DNA of 64,000 bases, from positions 100,747-164,746 of the forward strand of contig CADCJI010000003.1 in NCBI GenBank assembly GCA_902801625.1. Reading direction: 5' to 3'. The notes beneath the pieces were generated by a model, which worked only from the letters and a program-made list of their open reading frames with translations, did no database searches and was not told where the DNA came from. A program made the translations under genes and the position numbers. Position 1 is the first letter of the stretch. Each line of letters starts with the position of its first letter. Source of the DNA: an uncultured Bacteroidia bacterium (GTDB lineage Bacteria > Bacteroidota > Bacteroidia > Bacteroidales > F082). Shown here piece by piece: positions 55,605-64,000 of this stretch.

Positions 55605-56543
55605 TTATTTGACGATTCTCGTTCCGCAGGTTGGGTCGCCGAGTTTCGTAGCTTCGGTGATAATGGCCTCGTGACCAGTGGCTTCCACGAACAAAATAGC
55701 GGCTCTGATTTTGGGAGCCATGCTACCCTCGGTGAAATGACCAGCATCAAGATACTGTTTGGCCTCAGCCACAGTGATTGTGTCCAAAGCCTTCTCGTTT
55801 TCCTTGCGGAAGTTGATGTACACCTTAGGCACATCGGTGAGGATATAGAACTCGTCAGCGCCGATCTTGATAGCCGTCATGGCAGAAGCGAGGTCCTTGT
55901 CGATGACCGCCTCAACGCCTACATGCACACCATCTTTCAAGATGACAGGGATGCCACCTCCACCTACCGTGATGACAATATTGCCTTCCTCGGCCAAACG
56001 CTTGACCAGCTTAATATTCTGGATGTCAATGGGTTTTGGAGAAGCAACCACTTTACGCCAGCCTTTCCCTTTGGGGTCTGCCTTATAAACAGCGCCAGTC
56101 TCTTTGGCGTAAGCCTCGGCCTCTTCTTCGGTATAATAAGGTCCAACGGGCTTGGTGGGATTCTTGAACATCGGGTCGTCCTTGTCGACGAGCACCTGCG
56201 TCACGAAAGTGACCACATTACGGTCGATGTTTTCCTTCACCATCACCTTTTCAAGACCCATCTCAATCATGTAACCGATTTGGCCTTGGGTCTCGGCACC
56301 ACACACATCCATCGGCATGGCCGGCAGACCAAACATCTGCGAACCAGCCTCATTCTGAAGCAACACATTGCCCACTTGGGGACCGTTGCCGTGGCCGATG
56401 ACCAAATTATAACCTTGTTTCAGGAAAGGCAGCAATGACTGGCAAGTGTCGGCCACATTCTGCATTTGTTCCTGGCATGTTCCTTTTTGTCCGCTTCTCA
56501 ATAAGGCGTTACCGCCGAAAGCGACGACTGCTAATTTACTCAT
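55605..56543 (-). CDS. arcC: Carbamate kinase
   Basis: The 312-residue enzyme of the amino-acid-kinase fold makes ATP from carbamoyl phosphate and ADP. Motifs: VVAFGGNALLRSGQ, VIGHGNGPQVGNVLLQNEA, VVASPKPIDIQ, ITVGGGGIPVI and FYILTDVPKVYINF. Length is normal (about 310). No arginine deiminase or ornithine carbamoyltransferase gene lies nearby, so its pathway partner is elsewhere. Confidence 0.95.
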   Translation of the reverse strand: MSKLAVVAFGGNALLRSGQKGTCQEQMQNVADTCQSLLPFLKQGYNLVIGHGNGPQVGNVLLQNEAGSQMFGLPAMPMDVCGAETQGQIGYMIEMGLEKVMVKENIDRNVVTFVTQVLVDKDDPMFKNPTKPVGPYYTEEEAEAYAKETGAVYKADPKGKGWRKVVASPKPIDIQNIKLVKRLAEEGNIVITVGGGGIPVILKDGVHVGVEAVIDKDLASAMTAIKIGADEFYILTDVPKVYINFRKENEKALDTITVAEAKQYLDAGHFTEGSMAPKIRAAILFVEATGHEAIITEATKLGDPTCGTRIVK

Positions 56544-56604
56544 TATTCAATATTTATATGTATTATTTCTTTATTAATTGCCTCTGGCTTCTGGCCTTTG
56601 GCTT

Positions 56605-56655
56605 TTGGCAGCTTCACAAACAGAATAAACTTTTACCCTTCGTTGAAGCTGCCAA
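56605..56655. repeat. Intergenic hairpin with 12-bp stem
   Basis: TTGGCAGCTTCA pairs with TGAAGCTGCCAA around a 27-nt loop. It is flanked by TGGCTTCTGGCCTTTGGC-like words on the left and TAGCCAATAGCC on the right. It may terminate the lipoprotein gene, or be a repeat family member. Confidence 0.6.
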
Positions 56656-56679
56656 TAGAGTAGCCAATAGCCAAAGCTA

Positions 56680-57027
56680 TTATTTCCTATGATATGTCAC
56701 GGAATAACCGTCTTGTCCGATCACCAACAGGCTATCATTAAGGGAGATGATGTTGTTGGTATCGGCAAAGCTGGATTGGGTGGTTCCATTGGTCACACCG
56801 TTGAGAATCAGCTTGTCGCCGACCTTTTCCCAGCTCTTGTATTCCCTAAAGCCTGTATTGATAGACACCACTTCGCCATTTTCAAGCAAAGTGAAGCCCA
56901 CTTCACCCAAATAACTGCCTTCGGCAGCAGGTTCAACCCAGGTTCCAACAATGGAAGGACGGGAACATGAAGCGAAAACCAAGCCCATCAATCCGCATAA
57001 AGCAAAGATAATCAATCGTTTGTTCAT
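56680..57027 (-). CDS. Small lipocalin-like lipoprotein
   Basis: The ATG at 57025-57027 has AAGGAG 7 nt upstream and gives 115 residues with a lipoprotein signal (MNKRLIIFALCGLMGLVFASC, Cys21). The mature part (IVGTWVEP, GFTLLENGEVVSINTGFREY, WEKVGDKLILNG, SDSLLVIGQDGYSVTYHRK-like end) is typical of small lipocalin-like lipoproteins in Bacteroidota. The function is unknown. Confidence 0.75.
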   Translation of the reverse strand: MNKRLIIFALCGLMGLVFASCSRPSIVGTWVEPAAEGSYLGEVGFTLLENGEVVSINTGFREYKSWEKVGDKLILNGVTNGTTQSSFADTNNIISLNDSLLVIGQDGYSVTYHRK

Positions 57028-57091
57028 TTCTAACTCCTTTTTGATTTGGAGCGGCAAAGATACAACTTTTTAAAGCACAAAAACAAGATTT

Positions 57092-59866
57092 TCAATTCTT
57101 TTTGGCTGTTTTCACCCTATGCACCCATCGCTCCAGCTCACCAAGCCACAAAATCAGTGAGGTTCCAATGATAATGCGTACCCACTCATCGAAAGGCAAA
57201 GGAACCACATTAAACATTTCACCACCGAAAGAGATAATGAATACTTGGCCGAGAGCAATTATCAATACGGTGATACCAAAACCGCGTCTTATGTCTCTGT
57301 TGAGCAAGCCCTTAAACGCAGAGTCCATAGTATGATATGCCTTGGCGTTGAAGATGTTCCAAAACTGCATGAACACGAAGATGGTGAACAGTAATGACAG
57401 CTCCTTAGGCGTAAACCTACTGCCAACATGATTGAAATTGAAGTAGTTGACAAAATAATCATAGAAGGAAAACTCGGACAAAGAATCCACATGGCAGTGC
57501 ATGAAATATTGAATGAAGCCGAACAACACCGCCACGAACAGCAAACCCACGCCGAAGATACGCCTGCCCATGTCCTTGGTGATGATGAAGGCATCACGCG
57601 CACGGGGCTTCTCGTTCAACACACTCTTGTCTGGAGGCAAGGATGCCAAAGCCATGGCAGCAAAGGTGTCCATGATGAGGTTGATCCATAGCATTTGCGT
57701 CACGGTGAGCGGTGAATCCGTTCCCATCACCGCACCCAGCAGCACGATGAGGCATGCCGCCACATTGATGGTCATCTGGAACAAGATAAAACGCTGGATG
57801 TTATGGTAGAGCGAACGCCCCCACATCACGGCACGGGCGATGCTCTTGAACGAGTTGTCGAGGATGGTGATGTCGCTGGCTTCTTTGGCCACCGAGGTGC
57901 CGTCACCCATCGAAAGCCCGATTTGGGCTCGGTTCAAGGCGGGTGCATCGTTGGTGCCATCACCCGTCACGGCCACCACTTCTCCTCTTTCTTGCAACAG
58001 ACGCACCAAGCGTTCCTTGTCGGAAGGACGGGCACGCGACATGATTTTCAAATCATCGATGCGTTCCTTGATTTCATCGTCGGTCAACAGGTTAAACTGC
58101 TTGCCCGTAATCATCTGTCGCTCAATGTCGTCATTCTCGTTCCAAAGCCCCACTTGTCGGCCAATCTCCCTTGCCGTGCCAGGCGTGTCGCCCGTCACAA
58201 TCTTGATGCCGATACCTGCATCAAGACAGTTCTTTACAGAGTCGGCTACATCGTCGCGAATGGGATCTATGATACCCACAACACCAAGGAAGCACAAATC
58301 CTCGACTTGCAATTTGCCTTTGGGGGCGAACACCGTATCCAAATCTTCTTCAGTGATGTACTTATAGGCAAAGCCCAGCGTACGCATGGCCTTGTTCTGG
58401 TATTCCAGCAGCTTATCTTCGACCTCCTGCTTCACCCAAGCGATGCCAGCCTCGCCATCAGCCTTCCTGACTGTAGCACAACGCTTCAGCAGTATTTCTG
58501 GCGCACCTTTCACATATAGAATATACTCGCCAGAGAACGCGGTCTTGACCACCGTACACATGTACTTGTATTTCGTCGTGAACGGCAACTGCTTGACAAT
58601 CTTGACATTGTCACGAATCCTGACAAAGTCCACATTGTTGTCGAAAAGCCAAAGCAACAAAGCGCCTTCGGTAGGATTACCGATTACTTTCACCTTTTGC
58701 TTGTCGCTATAGTCAAGGAAAGCCGTCGAGTTGATGGCGATGCCCTCTGACATCAGGTGTCCAACCTCTGAATTGTCAATTTGGCCATTCTGCAAGCCGA
58801 ATATGAGGCTATCGCCCAAACTCATACGGTTTTTGGTGAGCGTACCCGTCTTGTCGGTACAAATCACCGTTGCCGCGCCCATGGTCTCGCAGGCATGCAT
58901 CTTGCGTACCAAGTTATTGGTTTCCAGCATCCTCTTCATGCTTAGAGCCAAACTCAAAGTGACACTCATGGGCAAGCCTTCTGGCACGGCCACCACTATC
59001 AAAGTGACCGCAATCATCAGAGTATTAAGCGTATAGCGAGCAAAATCCATCCAATTGAACGGTCCATCGTCGGCATAAACGAAATACATCACCATACGCA
59101 AGACCCCAATCAAACCAGCGATGATGTAACTGGCAATCGTAATGCCATTTCCCAAGCGGTCAAGTTGCTCATTAAGCGGCGTCTTCACCTTATTGTCGAT
59201 TTGCGCGCCGCGGTACACATTGCCCCACTCCGTGTCGTCGCCCACCTTCTCAACCACAAAAACGCCATGGCCTTCCATCACCGTACAGCCACGGCAGACA
59301 TAGTTGGAAGGATAAGTCGCTTCTTCTTTGAATTCTTCTGGATCGGTGGTTTTGCTGCACGAAGGCTCACCCGTCAGGTCGGACTCGTTTACACGCATAG
59401 CCACGGCTTCCATTAAGGTGCCATCGGCAGGAATCTCATCACCCGTATTCAGTATCACCGAATCACCCACCACGACATCTTTTCGTTCAATGCGCTGCAC
59501 CAGTCCATCGCGATACACCGTCACCATCGTCTCATCTTCGGTCTGATTCAGGATGTCAAACTTCTTATTGGCACTCACCTCAAAGACAAAACCCACCGTG
59601 GTAGCCAACATCACCGCCACGAATATGCCCAAAGGCTCCAAAAGCACCGATAGTCCCTCACTACCCGTGAACAACTGGTACAAAGAGACCGCTACCGATA
59701 GTAACAACGCTATCAACAAGATGCGTATGATGGGATCGGAAAACTTTTCAAGAAACTGTTTCCAAAGCGGGTCTTTTTTGGGCGGGGTCAACACATTGTC
59801 GCCATACTTTTTGCGACTTTCCTCAACTTCTTCCTGGGTTAAACCATTCTTATAATTACGTGCCAT
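57092..59866 (-). CDS. P-type calcium-transporting ATPase
   Basis: The 924-residue membrane protein has the P-type ATPase core: TGDEIPADG and NESDLTGEP in the actuator domain, the PEGLPMSVTL membrane segment, the phosphorylation motif DKTGTLTKN (about 340), KGAPE, and the hinge TGDGTNDAPALNRA. It resembles the plasma-membrane-type calcium ATPases (P2B/P2A) in length and in the N-terminal start (NGLTQEEVEESRKKYGDN). A role in Ca2+ export is inferred. It is divergent from the TerB-like gene. Confidence 0.9.
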   Translation of the reverse strand: MARNYKNGLTQEEVEESRKKYGDNVLTPPKKDPLWKQFLEKFSDPIIRILLIALLLSVAVSLYQLFTGSEGLSVLLEPLGIFVAVMLATTVGFVFEVSANKKFDILNQTEDETMVTVYRDGLVQRIERKDVVVGDSVILNTGDEIPADGTLMEAVAMRVNESDLTGEPSCSKTTDPEEFKEEATYPSNYVCRGCTVMEGHGVFVVEKVGDDTEWGNVYRGAQIDNKVKTPLNEQLDRLGNGITIASYIIAGLIGVLRMVMYFVYADDGPFNWMDFARYTLNTLMIAVTLIVVAVPEGLPMSVTLSLALSMKRMLETNNLVRKMHACETMGAATVICTDKTGTLTKNRMSLGDSLIFGLQNGQIDNSEVGHLMSEGIAINSTAFLDYSDKQKVKVIGNPTEGALLLWLFDNNVDFVRIRDNVKIVKQLPFTTKYKYMCTVVKTAFSGEYILYVKGAPEILLKRCATVRKADGEAGIAWVKQEVEDKLLEYQNKAMRTLGFAYKYITEEDLDTVFAPKGKLQVEDLCFLGVVGIIDPIRDDVADSVKNCLDAGIGIKIVTGDTPGTAREIGRQVGLWNENDDIERQMITGKQFNLLTDDEIKERIDDLKIMSRARPSDKERLVRLLQERGEVVAVTGDGTNDAPALNRAQIGLSMGDGTSVAKEASDITILDNSFKSIARAVMWGRSLYHNIQRFILFQMTINVAACLIVLLGAVMGTDSPLTVTQMLWINLIMDTFAAMALASLPPDKSVLNEKPRARDAFIITKDMGRRIFGVGLLFVAVLFGFIQYFMHCHVDSLSEFSFYDYFVNYFNFNHVGSRFTPKELSLLFTIFVFMQFWNIFNAKAYHTMDSAFKGLLNRDIRRGFGITVLIIALGQVFIISFGGEMFNVVPLPFDEWVRIIIGTSLILWLGELERWVHRVKTAKKN

Positions 59867-59986
59867 TCTGCTTGTTTATCAATTTTTGTTATTTTTGCAC
59901 TGAAAAAAACAGCGGCAAAAATACAACCTCCGCACAAACTGAAAAGAGGTTGCAAGGTTACAACCCAAAATTGAAAAGTCAAGACA

Positions 59987-61384
59987 ATGAAATTCAAGGA
60001 AATACATAAGACTGCTTTGGCCAAACTGCTTTCCGATTTGGTACAATGCGACGGCATCGTCAACCAAGGTGAAATTGATTTCCTGCAACAAGTCTATGCC
60101 CTTTTCAACATCACACTCACCAGTCGGAAAAAAGCGACCAACCTCAGCCTTTCCGAAGCCGTCAACGTGTTAAGGAGTCTTGGCAACCAAGAGAAAATCG
60201 CCATCCTTCGGGTGTTTCAGCAGCTTTCCCTTTCCGACGACTCCCTCGACCCTTCAGAGTCGCTGCTGATTACCGCACTACTCCTCTCCATCGGCATCGA
60301 ACTGCCTGAAACCCAAGGCCTCAATGCCAATTTCGTCTCCATCCCCAGCCTCAGTTTCGACACACGCAATGCCGTCCTTTATGTTGAGCCTAACTATAAT
60401 AGGAAAGTCAATGCCAGCATCAAGCGCGACTATGAAGCCATTTGCGGGCTGCTACGCCAATCACAACGGGAGTTTTTCTACCTCCCCAAAGCCATCGATG
60501 ACCTCAAAAGCAAGAAAAAAACCTTCCGCAATACACTCAGCTACATCGAGCCTACCCTTTCGGAAGCCCAGCTCGACCTCATCGACAAACACCTTCCCAA
60601 GCTCGACAGTGTGTTTCTCTCCAAAGAGATTTTCCTGAATTATCTCAATGCCAACGGATTGAAAATCAGCAAGCCTTCTTTTTTCCTTAAGATTGGCAAT
60701 ATGAAGTCGAGCATTGACCAAGATTTCCTCATCCTTGAAACTGGCGACGCACCTTTACAAACCTTGGAGCGGCTCATTCAACTCAACACCAACATCTTGA
60801 AAATCAACCCACCCATTGAAAACGAGAGAGAGAAGGCTTTTTTCAAAAAACTAATTTCGAAAAACGAGACGGAGTCCAAAGAAGAACTCAATTACACTGG
60901 ATTCCACAAAATCATCCTCGACATCCTGCTGAAATACGATGGGCTACATGAAGTCAGCCGCCTGTTCATCAACCGGAAAGGCGACATCTTCCTCACCGAC
61001 CGCAACAACACCGAGGTGAAAATGCCCGCCCTTTGCAAAGCGCTTTACATCTTCTTCCTCATCCACGAAGACGGCTTGTCGCTCAATTACTTGAACGACC
61101 ACAAATCAGAGTTGTACAAGATCTACAGCCATATCTCAACTTATGGTGATGAGGAACTTCTCAAACGAGCCATCGATAACCTCACCGACTTCATCGGCTC
61201 CACCATGAACGCCAACCTCTCGCGCATCCGCAAGGCTTTCCGAGACATTTTGGGCGACGAGGCCAACATCTACCTTATCAAAGGCGAAAAAGGTGGACAA
61301 AAAGTTGTCCACCTCGACCGTCGCCTCGTGGTCTTCGAAGATCGTGAGGCGTTTTCTGGTATAATAGACAAAAATGGTTGGTGA
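59987..61384 (+). CDS. TerB-like protein with 3' end inside an IS repeat
   Basis: The 465-residue protein begins with a TerB-like helical domain (about 5-115, KTALAKLLSDLVQCDGIVNQ and GEIDFLQQVYALFN). The middle is charged and not recognisable. The C-terminal part contains a response-regulator-like or winged-helix segment (about 300-460; FINRKGDIFLTDRNNTEVKM, LCKALYIFFLIHEDGLS). The last four codons (KNGW) and the stop are provided by the terminal inverted repeat of the IS at 61369. So the natural C-terminus may have been lost or extended. Confidence 0.75.
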   Translation: MKFKEIHKTALAKLLSDLVQCDGIVNQGEIDFLQQVYALFNITLTSRKKATNLSLSEAVNVLRSLGNQEKIAILRVFQQLSLSDDSLDPSESLLITALLLSIGIELPETQGLNANFVSIPSLSFDTRNAVLYVEPNYNRKVNASIKRDYEAICGLLRQSQREFFYLPKAIDDLKSKKKTFRNTLSYIEPTLSEAQLDLIDKHLPKLDSVFLSKEIFLNYLNANGLKISKPSFFLKIGNMKSSIDQDFLILETGDAPLQTLERLIQLNTNILKINPPIENEREKAFFKKLISKNETESKEELNYTGFHKIILDILLKYDGLHEVSRLFINRKGDIFLTDRNNTEVKMPALCKALYIFFLIHEDGLSLNYLNDHKSELYKIYSHISTYGDEELLKRAIDNLTDFIGSTMNANLSRIRKAFRDILGDEANIYLIKGEKGGQKVVHLDRRLVVFEDREAFSGIIDKNGW

Positions 61385-61426
61385 GATATAATGTAAATCA
61401 CTGACAATAAGACGCATAAAAGCGAT

Positions 61427-61470
61427 AAAAAGCAGTTAGATGAAAGCGTTTTCATCTAATTGCTTTTTTT
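61427..61470 (+). terminator. Terminator-like hairpin before the transposase start
   Basis: AAAAGCAGTTAGATGAAA pairs with TTTCATCTAATTGCTTTT (one G-T pair), followed by a T-run that ends at the ATG. It would stop transcription from outside and protect the host from read-through expression of the transposase. Confidence 0.8.
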
Positions 61471-62484
61471 ATGCCAAAAACTAGAAGAGAAAGATGCCCT
61501 CAATGCGGCTTTTTGGATGTCGTCAAATGGGGCAAACGTGACGGACACCAGAGGTACAAGTGCAAGAACTGCGGCAGCCTTTTCACCTTCAGGCGGAAGG
61601 ACATCGGCAAGAGTAACCGCTTCGTGTGGTTCGAGTGGTGGATACTTGGCAAGCAGACGCTTGAGCAGATATCCGCACTGTGCGGATACAGTACGAGGCA
61701 ATTGTCCCGATGGTTCGACGAGTACCTTTACAGTTGTCCTGTCTGGAGAATCAAATTCCACGAGAAGGTCAACCTGCTGATAGACGGCACATGGTTCCCC
61801 AACAAGCTTTGCCTCGTGCTGTACCGAAACGAGACTGTCAAGTCCACGCTGTTCTATAGGCTGACCGACGACGAGTGGGAGGATGAGATGGTGGAGGATC
61901 TAAGAAACATACAAAGTCTTGGCATCGAGATAGAGAGCGTCACCTCCGATGGTGGAGCCAACATCATCAAGTCGGTGCGCAAAGCGTGTCCAAACGCGAC
62001 AAGGCAGCGTTGCCTAGCCCATATCCAGCGCGAGTGTCTCACATGGCTTACAAAGCACCCGAAGAGCGAGGCCGGACGATCGCTCAGGAGGATAGTCACG
62101 CTCGTCTGCAAGATACAGACACGCAATGACATGCTCTATTGGAAGCAGATGCTCAGCGAATGGCACGACCAACACGTCGGATACCTCAACGACAAGACCG
62201 TCAACGAGTCATCACATACCGAATGGTTCACCCACAAGATGGTCAGGAAGGCCTACGTGCACATCCGAAGGGCTTTACCCGACATGTTCCGCTTCCTCGA
62301 CAACCCGAGAATACCTAAAACCACAAACGCTCTCGAATCCTACTTCGGCCACCTCAAGGAGAACATCTCGCTCCATAGAGGATTGTCGAAGAAGCATTAC
62401 CGCAACTATGTCAAATGGTACATCTACTTCAGAGAAAGGAACAACAAGACTAAGAGAGGCACAACAAGCAAACCGAACGGATAA
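61471..62484 (+). CDS. DDE transposase with N-terminal zinc ribbon
   Basis: The 337-residue protein has a zinc ribbon (CPQCGFLDV..YKCKNCGSLF, about 9-36) and an HTH region (TLEQISALCGYSTRQLSRW), then the DDE core: LLIDGTWF (Asp near 110), VTSDGGANI (second Asp) and TTNALESYFGHLKENI (Glu). This is the architecture of IS1249-like members of the IS256 group. The frame is complete, so the element may still be active. Confidence 0.88.
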   Translation: MPKTRRERCPQCGFLDVVKWGKRDGHQRYKCKNCGSLFTFRRKDIGKSNRFVWFEWWILGKQTLEQISALCGYSTRQLSRWFDEYLYSCPVWRIKFHEKVNLLIDGTWFPNKLCLVLYRNETVKSTLFYRLTDDEWEDEMVEDLRNIQSLGIEIESVTSDGGANIIKSVRKACPNATRQRCLAHIQRECLTWLTKHPKSEAGRSLRRIVTLVCKIQTRNDMLYWKQMLSEWHDQHVGYLNDKTVNESSHTEWFTHKMVRKAYVHIRRALPDMFRFLDNPRIPKTTNALESYFGHLKENISLHRGLSKKHYRNYVKWYIYFRERNNKTKRGTTSKPNG

Positions 62485-62518
62485 CGCTTGGGTTTTTTAA
62501 GGCATTGGTGAAAATCCG

Positions 62519-62648
62519 GCATATCAAAACAAGTGGGACGGCCTTCTCGACCGTCCCTTTGATATGCTGTGATATCACACGAACCTATCCCTTGGAAGGT
62601 TGCTCCCCAGCAGAGCCTTCCTCCGTTTCAGCTCGCACTGCAAAGATA
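62519..62648 (-). promoter_or_regulatory. Hairpins and leftward promoter at the right end of the IS
   Basis: A strong hairpin (62519-62567) has stems GCATATCAAA/TTTGATATGC and GGGACGG/CCGTCCC. A second hairpin (62594-62621, GGAAGG/CCTTCC with GCTC/GAGC) follows. On the minus strand TATCTTTG (62648-62641) matches the -7 consensus and would read toward the transposase gene from the right. An antisense RNA is possible but there is no clear -33 box. Confidence 0.4.
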
Positions 62649-62715
62649 CGCTTTTTGACTTATCTCTGCCTATCATATTTTGTCGTTTTTTGACCTCCGT
62701 CACCAACCATTTTTG

Positions 62716-62753
62716 GCAACATTACCCGTTTTCTTGAAGGCATTTCTTACTTG
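62716..62753. other. Sequence between IS end and short ORF
   Basis: Nothing recognisable; it marks the junction of the IS with the remains of the next gene. Confidence 0.4.
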
Positions 62754-62936
62754 TCAAAGGTTGTTGCAGGCATCAACAGGTATGTCATCCCAACGCTGGC
62801 AAGTGGGCAAAGGCATTGGATCTATAGCTGTTGATGCCGTCATTAAAGTCTTTGCATCTTGAGCCGCCTCCCATAGATTGACTACGTCGAATCTCCGATT
62901 TCCATGCTCACGCACATAGCCATGCGGGAATGACAT
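62754..62936 (-). pseudogene. Possible 5' remnant of a gene next to pepE
   Basis: This 60-residue frame (MSFPHGYVREHGNRRFDVVN, then LWEAAQDAKT) starts 33 nt after the stop of pepE on the same strand and stops 38 nt before the IS. The RFDVVNLWEAAQ stretch looks like real protein. It may be a fragment cut by the IS or by a frameshift, or a small gene. I do not recognise a family. Confidence 0.4.
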
Positions 62937-62969
62937 GGGAGGCTAACCGGCATGCTATACTATAACACT

Positions 62970-63743
62970 CTATGCGTTCTGTCCACCCAACAAGAATGTG
63001 ACATCGGAATTCGGGTCAATCTCGACCGATTCCTTGCCATAGCGCATAACAATCATCTTCTTGCCGCCCTTCAGCCACATCTTTTCATCGACCACCCACA
63101 GAGCCGTGGCCTCGCGCAGACCTACCACCGTCATATCTTGATTGACAGCAAGGTATTCGTTGATGCGATCCTGACGCGTCTCGCCGCCATGCTTGATCAT
63201 CTTGTCGATTTCAGGGTGCGGGTCGAGATAATGCGGATTGATTTGGAAAGGCACCAGGTTGAGGCACTTGAAAGATGCAGGTTGGACAATCGGCATGTCG
63301 TTAGTGGTGCAAAGTGTCGGGCAAGCCACATTGGAACCTGCGCTCCAGCCCATGTAAGGCACACCAGCGAGAGCGCGTTCGCGGATGGCATCCATCAAGC
63401 CATAGCGATGCATCTCGGCCACCAGATGGAAAGTGTTGCCACCGCCCACCACGATGCAGTCGGCCTCGCGGACGGCTTTCACCTTATCGTCGAAATGGTG
63501 TACCGAAGTGAAGTTCTCCAAGCCGAACTTGGTGCGAAACACATTCCTCACCTTCGACTCGTAGGCATCGTAGCTCTCGGGATAGACCATGCCACCAATG
63601 TTGACGCCAGCGAAAGGCACGAAGATGATGCGGCTATCCTTATTAATATGGTTCTGCAAGCAGAACAACTCGATTTGGGTCGAGGCCCAAGCCAGATAAT
63701 TCTCACCGAAATTGGTCGAATTGCTGATCAGTAATAATCTCAT
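62970..63743 (-). CDS. pepE: Peptidase E (alpha-aspartyl dipeptidase)
   Basis: The 257-residue cytoplasmic serine peptidase cleaves Asp-Xaa dipeptides. It carries the S51 signature: the nucleophile region YMGWSAGSNVA, VVGGGNTFHLV before it, and NPHYLDPHPEID after it, with the histidine and glutamate expected. Length fits (about 230-260). Confidence 0.92.
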   Translation of the reverse strand: MRLLLISNSTNFGENYLAWASTQIELFCLQNHINKDSRIIFVPFAGVNIGGMVYPESYDAYESKVRNVFRTKFGLENFTSVHHFDDKVKAVREADCIVVGGGNTFHLVAEMHRYGLMDAIRERALAGVPYMGWSAGSNVACPTLCTTNDMPIVQPASFKCLNLVPFQINPHYLDPHPEIDKMIKHGGETRQDRINEYLAVNQDMTVVGLREATALWVVDEKMWLKGGKKMIVMRYGKESVEIDPNSDVTFLLGGQNA

Positions 63744-63889
63744 AGTGTAAAATGTTGGTTAACGATGGCGCAAAGATAGCAAAAAAGCGATTGCATTCAC
63801 AAGAAAGCATCGAAATCGCATTCCTTGGAACAAAAATATCAATTTGATTATCAAATATTTGCAAAAAACAACAAAAATTTTCATGAAAA

Positions 63890-63923
63890 TTTGCTTGCAT
63901 GAATGAAAAAAGCTGTACTTTTG
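63890..63923 (+). promoter_or_regulatory. Promoter of tRNA-Arg
   Basis: TTTG (63890-63893) and TACTTTTG (63916-63923) fit the Bacteroides consensus with a slightly long spacer of 22 nt. The transcript would start about 10 nt before the tRNA. Confidence 0.55.
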
Positions 63924-63940
63924 CAGTGTCAAAAACGACT

Positions 63941-64000
63941 GGACTAGTAGCTCAATTGGATAGAGTCCCTGACTACGGATCAGGCGGTTGTGGGTTCGAC
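63941..64000 (+). tRNA. tRNA-Arg(ACG), 3' end outside window
   Basis: GGACTAGTAGCTCAATTGGA begins the acceptor and D arms. The anticodon arm CCTGA-CTACGGA-TCAGG has anticodon ACG at positions 34-36. The T arm starts GTGGGTTCGA and is cut by the window end. Confidence 0.95.

Larger units (their letters stand above)
61369..62715 (+). mobile_element. IS1249/IS256-like insertion sequence
   Basis: The element is 1347 nt with perfect 16-bp terminal inverted repeats, CAAAAATGGTTGGTGA (61369-61384) and TCACCAACCATTTTTG (62700-62715). It holds one transposase gene and hairpins at both ends of it. No target-site duplication is visible (left flank AATAGA, right flank GCAACA), so one side may have been rearranged after insertion. 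Confidence 0.8.

Noticed and set aside
59987-61384. Tellurite resistance gene from the TerB-like start
   Set aside because: Only the first 110 residues are TerB-like; no other ter gene is present and the domain is widespread in other contexts.
61361-62723. Target-site duplication of the IS
   Set aside because: The flanks AATAGA (left) and GCAACA (right) do not match over 4-9 nt.

Overview
The window reads as a Bacteroidales-type (phylum Bacteroidota) chromosome. Promoters of the Bacteroides form (TTTG, 19-21 nt, TAnnTTTG) sit in front of many genes, ribosome binding sites are weak, and the exported proteins carry FISUMP, SUMF1, PEGA and InlB-type repeats that are common in gut and rumen Bacteroidales. 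I cannot name a genus.

Region 1 (1-29.2 kb) is dominated by exported paralogous proteins. A two-gene cassette (PEGA-domain protein with a barrel-like C-terminus, followed by a large InlB-repeat lipoprotein with a FISUMP-like end) occurs at 1-4804 and again at 23769-29167. A third PEGA protein is fused to a SUMF1 domain (11689-13839). Two long LPP20-like paralogues (4902-6830, 8415-10220), a shorter relative and a truncated remnant lie between. Three exported transglutaminase-like paralogues (17196-22044) flank the most interesting operon: an exported helical protein, an ECF sigma factor and a predicted membrane-anchored anti-sigma-like protein that contains a C39/papain-like domain with a complete Cys-His-Asp set (14061-17144). 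Several of these genes share a promoter layout and a GACTAA motif, so they may be co-regulated. A ParE-type toxin-antitoxin pair, a DUF4160/DUF2442-HTH pair and five copies of a nested-hairpin repeat interrupt the cluster.

Region 2 (29.3-49.5 kb) is mostly housekeeping and transport: a DUF47-Pit-DUF47 phosphate operon, an orphan four-helix-bundle gene flanked by repeats, pncB, an exported TPR-like protein with a lipoprotein partner, a DUF234-type ATPase bracketed by two near-identical 51-nt hairpins, topB, two tandem CPA2 antiporters and a 1347-residue SNF2 helicase.

Region 3 (49.5-53 kb) is a 3.4-kb island bracketed by two copies of the 3' end of the SNF2 gene. It holds a HEPN/MNT pair, a VapBC pair whose toxin has an in-frame TGA at codon 7, a FISUMP protein, and upstream of it a strongly structured RNA of about 250 nt that ends in an intrinsic terminator.

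Region 4 (53-64 kb) has an acyl-CoA synthetase, a phosphopantetheinyl transferase, a carbamate kinase, a small lipoprotein, a P-type calcium ATPase, a TerB-like protein whose last residues are encoded by the terminal repeat of an IS (61369-62715), peptidase E, and the first 60 nt of tRNA-Arg(ACG).
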